The notes under the pieces: generated by a model
Told to the model about the DNA's origin: nothing
Databases searched by the model: none
What the model saw: only the letters and a program-made list of their open reading frames with translations
Position numbers and translations under genes: made by a program
In this document: positions 29,001 through 39,700 of the stretch, piece after piece
Layout of the letters: the number at the start of each line of letters is the position of its first letter
Position numbering within the stretch: the first letter of the stretch is position 1
NCBI GenBank assembly: GCA_020746105.1
Contig: CM036634.1
Coordinates: forward strand, 1,452,582 to 1,516,581
DNA: 64,000 nucleotides
Direction of reading: 5' to 3'
Origin: Trogon surrucura
Lineage: Eukaryota > Chordata > Aves > Trogoniformes > Trogonidae

Positions 29001-31351
29001 TTGCTGGAGCTGGATTGCATTCTTGGGTGTTGTGCTCACGCTTTGCAATGCTTCTTTGTCAAACCCTTTCCATTCCTGTCTAGAACTTAGAGCGCAGCCG
29101 TGGCACAGTGTGAGGGTAACTGTGTTTTGAACTGAGGGTCAGCTTAATTTGGTTTTGACACTAGAATAAATGGAATTCGTGATCTGGGCAGAGAAGGCAG
29201 GGGAACAGAGTGAAATGCTTGGGTACTTCCTTTTTTCTTTTTCCCCTCCCGTTTTTCCTTCCTCTACATCCCACGTTTAAATATATGTGAATTTAAATGA
29301 TCCTTTGTTTATATAATCTTTTTTGTTTAGAATCGTGGGCAGACAGATGGTTATTGCTAGTCTTAATTATGTGCATAACTTAGACCAGAAGGCACGTCTG
29401 AAACAAAAGGTAATTAAGATGTTTCCATACTGGCTGAACAGAGTCTGAGGTTACAACCTTTACTAATCATTTATCCTTTCAAGTAGAACATAAGGATGGA
29501 GAATTAACAAGACTACCTGCTTTTTTTTTTTTTTTTAGGGGGGTGTAATTTAATATATGTGAAACTAGAGTTGCAAGGGCAGCACAGTAAATTGATAACA
29601 AAACCTTTTTTGGCCTCTCTCCTGACAAAAAGACCCACTTCTAACAAGAAAACCCAACTTTGACTGCACTATGTATAAGCTATCTCTGATTTATATGTGA
29701 TCTGATTTATACGTAGGAGCCTGTATTTGAGGGTGCTTTTTATGAAGATATTTTCTTTCTTGGTCACTTATTTTCTGAGCTTGAACGTCTCCATTTCACT
29801 TCTGGGAAGTGGCTTTTACTGTCATGGAAGAGCTGATTATTCACCAGCTGAGAATGCTGATTCTGTTCTGCAGCTAATTAAAAAAAAAAAATTAGAGTGT
29901 GGGTCCACCTGAGGATATATTTCTTCATCCAGTTTGTGCTCGTGTCACTTTGTGCCAGGCCATCCTTGGAGCAGCACGGTGCGATACTTGTCAGGGGTAA
30001 AATTCAACAGAAAAGGAGAATATGAAGAATGTTCTTGTTTTCACTTCTGAGGCAGCCCTCGGAAAACAAGGGGCAGAAGTCCCTTCCCTAGGGGTCAGGC
30101 AATCCCTGTGCTACTTTCTCCATTCGCAGGACTGACCTGGGAGTGTTTGCTAACAGCGCGGCTGGAAATGGGTTAGAAACCTTCCGTAGAGAAGGAAATA
30201 GAGACTGGAAATGTGGTTTCTGAGTTAATTCACACGCTCTGGGTCCGGGCTGCTGCTGAGCTCGGGCTGTGGGCCCTGTCCCAGAGCTGTAGTTCCCTTG
30301 TGCTCAACCTGGTGACTGTAAGATCATGAAAAGGAGTAGGATCAGCTTGTCGACATGATGGAAATTAATTATTCCTTCCAATAGATTCGCTGTCCATCAG
30401 ATCATCATCGTGGCTTGGCTTCGTGTCATCTGATCCCTCAGATCAGTGACCTTCGTTCAAACAATCAAGTATTTCTTGCCATTTTGGCCAACAATTTTAG
30501 CAGTTTTTTTGTGTGAAGCTGTTCCCCAGTACCTAGCAGCAGTGCGAGCGTGCAGGCTGTTTGTTTCAGAACCGGTCGTCTAAGTTCTTGTACCTTTTTG
30601 TCTTGGCAGCATCAGTTTATGTCTGGCAATCCCCACTAAAACCGCAACCGCCGTATTTTTCAAAAAGGCAGAGTCTCACGTTCGCGTAAAAGCCGCAGTG
30701 TTATAATAAAAGCTGGTTTGCAGCTGAATGCGGCAGTTAGAGTGAAAAAACTTGTTCTGCAGTAATTTGGATACTCTCTGCTGGTGGGTTATGCTGGGTT
30801 TTAGGAGCGCAGCTGTAAGAAATTTTAACAGACCTAATTTTCCGAGCTAATACTGTTTTTATTAATACGTAGGTGGTTATATAGCAATGTTTAAAAGCAA
30901 ATATATCTGATCAGCCCAAAGTACAAAAGAACGATTTTGTTGTAGCACAGCGCCTGGTACATTAAAACTTTTCATCACTGATGCTAAGCATGCGATAGAT
31001 TTGTAATAAAGCTCGTCTTTTTAATTACGTCGGTGTTTCTTTGATAACTGTGCTTGAAGCCGAAGGGATTTCACTGAAACAGCCAAGTGTTTTTCGTATT
31101 CAGAAAGCTCTGCCATTAATGTTAAAAGTTTCATTGGTGCCCAAAGCATCTGGATGAATTGGCCTGGAAATGTTTGGTCTTAACGACTTCTAACAGTGGC
31201 TGCTCTTCCGGAGGAGTCGGATCGGTGCTGGTGAGGAGGTTGTTGGTTGCAGTCACGCCTGCGGGAACGGGGACCCAGGTGCCTTCCTCAAAAGCGTTCG
31301 TGTAAATACGCCCTAACTCTTCGTCACTCTTCTGACTGGCAGTAGACCTGA
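26071..31351. other. Non-coding stretch without recognised features
   Basis: No exon, RNA gene or transposon recognised. CpG dinucleotides are more frequent than in the first 24 kb. T runs occur near 27849-27860 and 29521-29536. A 169-codon open frame on + (26391-26900) has no family resemblance and low-complexity segments, so I treat it as chance. Confidence 0.6.
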
Positions 31352-31904
31352 TCATAGAATCCTAGAATGGCCGAGGTGGGAAGGGACCTCAGAGATCATC
31401 CAACCCAACCCCTGCCATGGGCAGGGACGCCCTTAACCAGCCCAGGTTGCTCAAGGCTCATCCAACCTGGCCTTGAACATCTCCAGGGAGGGGGCAGCCA
31501 CAGCCTCTCTGGGCAATCTGCTCCACAGTCTGGCCACCCTTGCGCTGAAGGATTTCTTCCTAAAATCCAATCTAAACCCCTTCTCCTTCAATTTAAACCC
31601 ATTTCCCCTTGTCCTGTCGCTGGACACTCCTGTCCAAAGTCCCTCCCCACCTCCCTGTAGGTCCCTTCAGGCACTGCAGGCAGGGATAAGGTCCCCCCGG
31701 AGTCTTCTCTTCTCCAGCTGCACAACCCCAGCTCCCTCAGCCTGTCCTCGCAGCAGAGCTGCTCCAGCCCCTGGGTCATCGTTGTGGCCTCCTCTGAACA
31801 GATCCACGTCCCTCTTACAGTGGGGACACCAGAACTGGACGCAGTATTTGAGGTGGGGTCTCACCAGAGCAGAGTAAAGGGGAAGAATCCCCTCTCTTAC
31901 CCTG
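31352..31904 (-). mobile_element. CR1 LINE, 5'-truncated copy (about 550 bp)
   Basis: Starts on this strand with the 3' octamer tail ATCATAGAATCCTAGAATGG, then GGAAGGGACCTCAGAGATCATCC, the CR1 3' UTR. It continues into the C-terminal part of the ORF2 reverse transcriptase protein on the minus strand ([21 protein letters not shown] and [13 protein letters not shown] motifs). Homology ends near CTCTCTTACCCTG, about 31904. Side by side with 31352-31600, the copy at 44192 differs at only about 20 of 260 positions. It is not autonomous. Confidence 0.95.
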
Positions 31905-33628
31905 ATAACCAACCACGTAAGCTAACGCTCTGCAGTGGAAGAGGAGATTTGTGTAAACCTTAGGGTTTTTCAGCCTCTCTTTCCTTGAATCATTAGTCTT
32001 CGTTATAGCAGGACATCCTGCAAAGTTAATCCAGTCGGCGCCTCCCCTGATGGATGAGCTGCACGATAGAGGTCGATTGGACAAATGAGCCTGTTGCTCA
32101 ACCAGCCGTTGCTGGAGATTTGATTGAGCAGGAGGCTCCTCTTTCAAATCTTGTAGATGAGGGAGAACGGTGCGGCGTGTCGGCTGGAAAACAGAGCCAG
32201 AGGCTCGAAGCTGAAAGCAGACGCATCGGACAGAGCTGCTGAACCCCTCCTTTCTTGGTATCTTCGAGAGTAGACGTGGTTTTGGGAGATAAGTGTACCC
32301 GAACGCAGCGTACGTCAGGTAGCAAGTCACGCTGGAATCAAGCACTGGCTCATGCTTTGAATACACGAGTTTGAATTTTATGGCCCCCATATATTAAAAT
32401 AATCCAACCTGATGAATTCATGGCCTTTTTTAGCATTAATTGCTCTGATTATCTGAGTATTCTCATCAGATACGAACATGAGTTACATATGAACCATCTT
32501 CCTTCTGCTGCTTCTTTGGAAACAAAGATGTTTAATTCTGCGGGTTTTTTTAAGCCAATATTAACAATAACACTGTCTTCACCGTGCTGTGGGTAGATCG
32601 CATTTCTAGGTTTCCTTTGTTTCTGGTAACTTAAAAGAATGTTCCTACTCTCCATTGTTCTTGCAGGCATGGAAATTTTGGTAGTTTTTCTATTTCTCCG
32701 TAGCACTTTCTGTAGTTGGTAGATTCAGGCATTTATCAAGTCTTCTAGCTTTTGTTTTTCTTGTTTAAAACCAGGATTTTCTGTCTGCATTTTGCGTTAG
32801 TTTTTAGCGAATTAGTGGCAGTTCCAGCTCGGTTCTGACAAACTTTAAGCTTTTCTTTGCTCTCTGTCCCCTCCTGGGGACACGAAGACATTTTGGTTAT
32901 TGTGATGGTTTGGAGGGCAGCTCGATGCTTTCTTCTCATTGACTGTTTTGAGGACAGTGGGGTGCTTTAGTTGCAGAATTTGTGTGTCTGCTGCTCCTTT
33001 TCCCTTTGTAAATAATTTTTGTGTCTTTTATGTGCCGTAAACTACAAAACCCGTCAAGTGCCTGAATGAATCCTTTCTTTAAAGAAAGGGGAGGACCTAC
33101 CTGAATTGGAAAAAAAATTGGTTATAAGATACATCTTGAAAATAAAAAGATAAATCTTTGAAAAATCAAATCGTAGCCCCTAAGAGGGTCAACTGCGTAA
33201 ACTTTGAGACTCTGTCTGAAATATTTCCAGAAAATTTGCAGGTGATCCAAGATTTTTAGGTAGCGGAGAGAACAAGTTGCTGGTGTGTGGTCATCAGGAA
33301 GGGTTGGTGCAAGAAAATGGATATTTGATACGGGCATTATAGTTCCGAGTCGTAATCATAAAATGATGAGTTTTATCTGTGCACGGATTCTAATTCGTGT
33401 GCCCAAGTTGAAACAAGATTACTTCAGGAGGCTCTGACAGCGGGGGTTACGTAACGGATCGGAAGGAACGATCGCAGCGGTCCCTTTGGTTTTGTAGCCT
33501 CCGTGTTTGTGAATCACCGTCTGCAAGTTTTCTAACAGCGGAATTCTCAGTCTTCAAACGTTAATTTGTGTTTGTTTGCCAAAAGGAAACGAATTCAACT
33601 TCATCACTATGCTCTTCTGGTTTTCTAG
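31905..33628. other. Non-coding stretch before the MTMR3 5' exon
   Basis: No exon or transposon recognised. It contains a perfect 18-bp palindrome at 33072-33089 (CCTTTCTTT/AAAGAAAGG) and ends with the acceptor of the exon at 33629. Confidence 0.6.
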
Positions 33629-33706
33629 ATTTTAAGAAGTGAAGAAGAGCCTCGAAGTATTGTGAGTAAAGACGAGGATTTCTCCTCCTATCCAGGGCCT
33701 GTCATG
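33629..33706 (+). other. MTMR3: MTMR3 5' exon: 5' leader ending in the start codon
   Basis: A pyrimidine-rich tract ending TTTTCTAG precedes 33629. The exon ends at ATG (33704-33706), directly followed by a GTAAGC donor. Splicing joins ATG to GATGAAGAGACC in the next exon, giving MDEET, the expected MTMR3 N terminus. The acceptor shows that at least one more 5' exon exists upstream; I could not locate it. The exon is 78 nt and, in the frame of the ATG, has no stop anywhere upstream of the start codon, so an N-terminally extended product cannot be excluded from this exon alone. Confidence 0.88.
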
Positions 33707-36700
33707 GTAAGCAGAAGGGATTTGCAGGGTCCGTTACAGAGCAGAACAGGCTGAAATCTGAAACACGTTGGAGACCTAACGATGGCATGCGGGGCTGTTG
33801 GGTTCTGAGTGTAGCGCTCGACTAGGCTAATGCCTTTCTCCTAATACTATTACAAGGGGCTTTTAATGACTTGATTACTCAGGCTGCAGGAAGGAAACCT
33901 GTTCCTAATATGTTTAGTTGTCTGAGTGGTTATCTTGGTGGGTTGAATAACTTTAGTAAATCACTGACACCCGAATTCTCTAAACACGTCCTCCCGCTCG
34001 AGCTTTCTGCTGGGCGCTGCTGGCTTGTCGTGCGGGGAAGACGGCAGCGAGCGCCGGCGCTGACGTGAACTGTAACGCTTTGTTTCTCAGGATGAAGAGA
34101 CCCAGCACAGCCTTGAATGCATCCAGGCTAATCAGATTTTTCCCAGGAAGCAGCTGATCCGAGAGGATGAGAACCTTCAGGTAATCGCTGCGCTGCTCTT
34201 CGCCGGTTAAGATCGGAATATCTCCAGCGGAGCTGGGGGTTCTCCGGCCTCTCCCGTAGAGTTTTCATTTGCCGTTGAGCAGGGGAATAGGAGAAAAACA
34301 CTTCAAATGCTCGTGTACTGTTGTTAGGACAGAGAACTTGTGCATTATACTACAAGAATGTCTCAAAAGTGTAGCCATTACTTGTGTAATAATTTCCAAT
34401 GCTGTTGTTTGGGTTTTTTTTATGGTTTAGGACTCTTTTTTTTAAAAAAACAAAATAACACTAAGCTAGTTAAATACTACCGTTACTTCTTATTACCAAG
34501 AAGCCAAAATCTGACTGTACTGGCTTGAATTATCTTGCACAAGATGGACATTTTGTTTTCTTCTTTTTTTCCAAATTCCTTCTGAAAGCAGTTCAAATTA
34601 TTTATCCACGTAGGCATTTGAAGAGGTGGCTTGTTTCGTTTGAATAGGAAACATTTTTAATTCATTTAAGCCAAGATGGTGTAAACCCAGGTAATTTTCA
34701 AGTTGAGCATTTACCCTTTTTCCCTCAGCTGACTGGAGCTTCAGTCGTGTTTTGGAACAGTTGCAGTTTTGACGTGCAGTGTGATAGAGCTGCAGGTTTT
34801 CTAGCTCGGTACAACGGCAGCGTGTCACAGAATCACAGAATCGTGTCGCCCGTTTCCTATTTGCAGCGAGAAATAGGAAGAAAAAGTGTTTGTCTAACTG
34901 ACTTGAGCTGTGTAGTGTTTAATCTCCAGTCTACTCTGGTTACCTGAGCTTGTTTGGTGAATATTTGGGGCCGATAGCATTGAAGATTATTCATTATTGC
35001 CTCCTTCAGGATGAACGTAATAACGTTATGGAAGTAACACTCTCCATTAAGGAGTGGGAGCGTAAATCAAACCTGCTTGTCAAAAAGCGAGGATCTTTTT
35101 ACTCCGATTTTTTTTCGTAAAAATTCATTGTTTTTCCCTGACCAAGCACTTCGTACTCAGGAAAAGGAAGAGAAAATCAGGGATAACTTTTAAAAAAATT
35201 CTGCAATTAACCTCTGAATCAGTCTTACCCAAGACTTCCCTTCTGAGCTCTAATAATTGGGCAGAATTCTCAGTAGTGCTTCATTTTGCTTTTATGATGC
35301 TGTGTGCTTGAGTGTCTGCTTACAGGAAGGACATACTTTTGGGGACTGATGTCTGAAAAGGTGGTTTTTTGTTTGTTTTTTTTTTCCAATTCCGAAGGTC
35401 CCGTTCATTGAACTTCACGGCGAGAGCACGGAGTACGTAGGACGAGCAGAGGATGCCATCATTGCGCTTTCTAATTACAGGCTTCACATCAAATTCAAGG
35501 AGTCTGTTGTGAATGTAAGTGGTTTTCATACTGCTGTGGTAATACAGGGATTGTGAACTCAATCCCAGTAAGAGAATTTGGACTAAAAGGACAGTGTTCC
35601 TTCCTTTTTTAAGGTTAGTGGCAATGAAAAAATCTCTGTGACGTTCCAGTCCCTGTGTAGAGTTTGGTAGGATGTTATACATGGCACTGAAGTCTTTTTG
35701 TGGATATTTGTAATCAACTCAGTAAAATAAAGTCCAGAGAATCAAAGTAGTATTATTTTTCTGCTGGAGATGGGGTTTTATTATTTTTTTTTACCCATCA
35801 CTATGTCAAGACAAGTCCTCTTCCCGGTTGTTCACAAGTGCCACGTGTCGGTCACAAATTCTGAACTCTGCAGTGGTGAGTTAAACGTAAAAAAAAACTA
35901 CACGTCGCTCCAAAGCAGACGAAGGCAAGGAAAACAAACTGTAAGAGTCGACGAGGGTCCAGCACGTACGTGGCTGAGACACGTGGCACAGTGGTCTGGA
36001 ACGTCGGCAAGATCTCCTGTGCACCAAACTGCTTTGATACCACGTCAGTCTTTAATTTTTTTTTCATTTCTGCCGCAACCAAATTAACTCTGTAAAAATG
36101 TTTTTGACTGAACTGCAGCTTTATTGGTTTATGTTGTCTGTAATCGTACAGCTCTGTGATCTACGGCCTGTGAAACGTGGCTGTGTCATAGCGATCCCTG
36201 ATCACCTCAAGTGCTGATTTGCTTCGTGTGTTGCCCCGTCGTAGGCTGAGCAGACACCTCTCGTAGGCTGATGAATGGGCACAGCATTCAAGGGCTAAAA
36301 TCCTCTACTGGGGTTTTTCAACAAAGACAAGTATTATTTCAGGACGTGGCAATTACTGACAGTGCTGCCAAAATAAGATGACAAAAATTTAATTGGGAAT
36401 TTAAGGGCGTATTATCTTTGGCTGCCAACCCTACAGGACACAAGTACACGCAGAGGTGGTGTAGTTTTACTTTTTGCTTCTCTTATTCCCTTGTCAACCC
36501 TCAAGTGTAGCCTGAGACTTGCTGAGTTAAGCTGTAGGTGCCACTTTGTGTGGGAATGGTGGCCCAGGGCCGGCTGGGGCGCCTGGAGCGCACCTCTGCG
36601 TGCTGCTGGCAGGGGAGAGAAGGTGCGTCGAGGGGTGTGTTCTGTAGGATTCCTTTGTGATACAAACACAAGTTCTAAGGCTGAGCTCTGCCGAGGGGCC

Positions 36701-39700
36701 TGCCACAGTAAATCCGTGGTGTATTGTCTAGTGTTTATTTTTTTTGTTTAATCCAGGATCTGGATGCTGTATAACATGAGCAACTAGAATTAAGAAAGCA
36801 AAGGTCCAAATCTTTAAATAGAAGGGGCTTAGACATGAGAAACGAGCAGCCTTAGAAGTCAAGAGTTTGTCCCGAGGAGTTCCAGGGCACGATGGAGTTC
36901 CGTTATTGCAGAAGCCGTGAGCACAAGTACCACACCTGCTGTTAAATCTGCCTGTAGGATGATTGGACCTATTAATTTTAAAGAATTTTTCCATTTAATA
37001 TTTTTGAGCACTAACAAGAGCTGACGTTACCTTAAATGATATTCTTGGTATTCAGGTAAAAGTCTGTGAAAGTTTGTCCATGCTACCGTATTAATTTTGC
37101 TTCCCCGACTTTCGTTCCCCTCTCAGTCCGATATCTCCACACTTGTTAGTTCTGCTTCACGTGCCATCGTTACCCAGAAAGATTCAATTAGCTGGTGCAT
37201 GGGCTAGAACAGAACATAAATTATTTTTCTGTAACCATGCTTGGCCATCACTGACAATGTAGCATGAACTCTACTGGAACCCAAGGCAGACAGGAGGTGA
37301 CGCATCTTGAAGGATAAAACATGCTCGCAATAATTAGGAACCACATTTTGATTGTTAAAAGTCAGGGTAATAATAATTTTGATTCTTAGTGATCAAAGTT
37401 GTTGATAGGACGGTGATATGCTCAGTGAAATCTTCACAGATTGCTTGGTTGATCTTTTGTTGTTGGGGCTGTTCAGAAAACACCTGTAAGTTTTTTTTAA
37501 AAATGTCTAAACATGTATTAATGTTAGTTGGGAGTTTTTAAATTATTATTTTGATTGATTTTCATAAGAATCCCTACCCTGACTAAGTCCAGCCTCCCTA
37601 ACAACCTTGTCACCTCAGCAGAGAGAAATGCTTCCGTGTAAGAAAGAATTCTTAGCAAACACTGTATTATAGTACCTCGAAAAATTGATTCCCCATGTCT
37701 GTGTGTTCTGTGTAGGCATCTCCTCTTGAAGTAGATGTTCCCATGGGAGATGTGATCCTCCAGAGAAAGCTGAATGCGTGCAGGAAATGGAAGCCAGTTA
37801 AAGACAGATTCCTGGGCGTTGGGTTGGGTTTTGGTGTTTAACTTCACCGTTCTCTCTTTACACTTCACTAGGACAACTGTCCAAATGACACTTGTGCCAC
37901 CTCAGTGAGTGGTCCGGTGCCACTGGATCGCTTGCCGCACCGGTGCCCGACAAATCAATCAGGTTTCCAGGCTGCTCATGCTCCCATCGCGGCGCTGACA
38001 AAAAGGGCGGGATGTGTAGATCTGCTCCATGGATAACTTCCTAGATCGCAGTAGTGAGAGAACACGGTGTTTTAACTGCAAACCCAAAAGATCCAGCAGA
38101 CCGTGCGTAAACTGGAGGGATTACGCCGCTCAAAAGTGTTGACTTAGATTTATCCGTGGGATAGAAGCGCAGACTCGACAGGGATCTCTCGGCGCGCAGG
38201 GGCGGGGCGGTTCCCAGGCCGAGCTCTATTGATCGGCTTCCCTTGAGAAAATTTCAAACTTAGCAGCTGCTGAGTGTTTCTGTGAAATCGCTTTTCTTTC
38301 TGTCGCGTTCATGGGAGAAGTAAAATTTCGGTGTAGTTCACAGAGCCACGGACTCGTGTGTAGCCTCTTTCAAATAGTAGATCTTTGGAAATGGTAAAAA
38401 GTAAAAATCATCCTGGCAAGGCAAGAGAGACTTTATAAGTCTTCATGATTGAGTTTTAGTAGGGTTTTTTTTTAGTAGATTTAGAGTTTTAGATTGTTTT
38501 TTGGGTTTTTTGGAGTATGAGCTTTTCATTCCTCGGCCTTAATGGACAGAAAAGGTTGGTTTGGTCTCTTCCATGGATCTGCAGCCCAGCTGGGGTTCAT
38601 CGGTGCTGAACAATAGCTTGGCCCTTGTTTCCCCCTCGGGTCCTGACACTCAGATTCTCTGCACATTAGTTGTGAAAGCAGACAGAAGACGGAACGATTA
38701 CTTTCAAGACAAAAACCTAAGTGTCATTAGATGTAATTAAAAGCAAAATTTTCTTCAGATGCTCCTTGTAGGTTACAGGAATGGGATTGTGCCGGGGGCG
38801 GGGCGGGATTTGACTCCCACCACCTGGGGGAGTCCTTGAAGACTTTCTGGGCTGACCCAACATCTTCAGTTCCTCTGTACCTCGTCTCACGCCGCGCCTG
38901 GGGACGTGCAGCACCTCGTACTGGTCGGAGTAACCAGCCCGTGCCGTAGCCCCGCCACCAGTTCAGGCTCTGAACTGGGAAAGCAAGAAGCAAGTGCTGA
39001 TTACAGCTCAGTGGTCCCTGGGTGCCACGTGGTGTCCTGGGGAGACTGGGGCTGTGTGGAAGCCAGGGCAGGGTGCAGAGCCTTGCCCCTGGGGAAGGGA
39101 CCGACTCGCGACGTAAATGTAACCCCTGGTTTTCCTGATTACGGAGGTGTATTTCTCTAAATACGCTGTTAGATAACAGCCAGTTCCAGTAATTAAACCA
39201 ATTAAAAAAAAAAAAAAAGCTCTGAAAATGACAAGTTTGAGTTTCAGAATGCTGCTATTGTTGAAAATGAGATAATTTTCATGAAGAGACAGTCAAGAGG
39301 CAGATACTGCAAGAGCTCTAATGCTCTCTACAATGGGATATGATTGGCCCCGGCGAACAAAGCGTGTTTATTCTCACAAAAGCACAAGTGGTTGCTTCTC
39401 TGCTGCTTTATTTCGATGGCCGTTGTTCTGTGGAGAAGCGCCCGCAAATAGAATTGATGGCTCTTTCAAGAGCGGGCTGGCTGCGCCGGGCGTCGGACTC
39501 ACCGCGTGCATCAGCCGGAGAAACGTGACGACGAAAATGGAAGGTTGTCAGCGGGGAATGAAGGGAGGTGACATTACGGAGTTTTACTGGGGGGGAGAAT
39601 AATGGACAGGGAGGAGATTGAAAGGATCAGAGGACGTATTTTCATGACCGGAAAAGAAAATTAAGAAGATTGATATGATGGTTGCCCTGAAAAAATAAAC

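Noticed and set aside
31473-31877. 134-codon open frame on + (with a similar one at 44217-44717)
   Set aside because: Antisense to the CR1 3' region. The two frames resemble each other only because both are copies of the same LINE.
31815-32390. 191-codon open frame on the minus strand
   Set aside because: Its 3' part lies within the CR1 copy, and the rest has no domain, no splice context and no family resemblance.
34826-34850. CACAGAATCACAGAATC, like a CR1 octamer tail
   Set aside because: Only the tail-like octamers are present, with no adjoining CR1 3' UTR; too short to call as an element.
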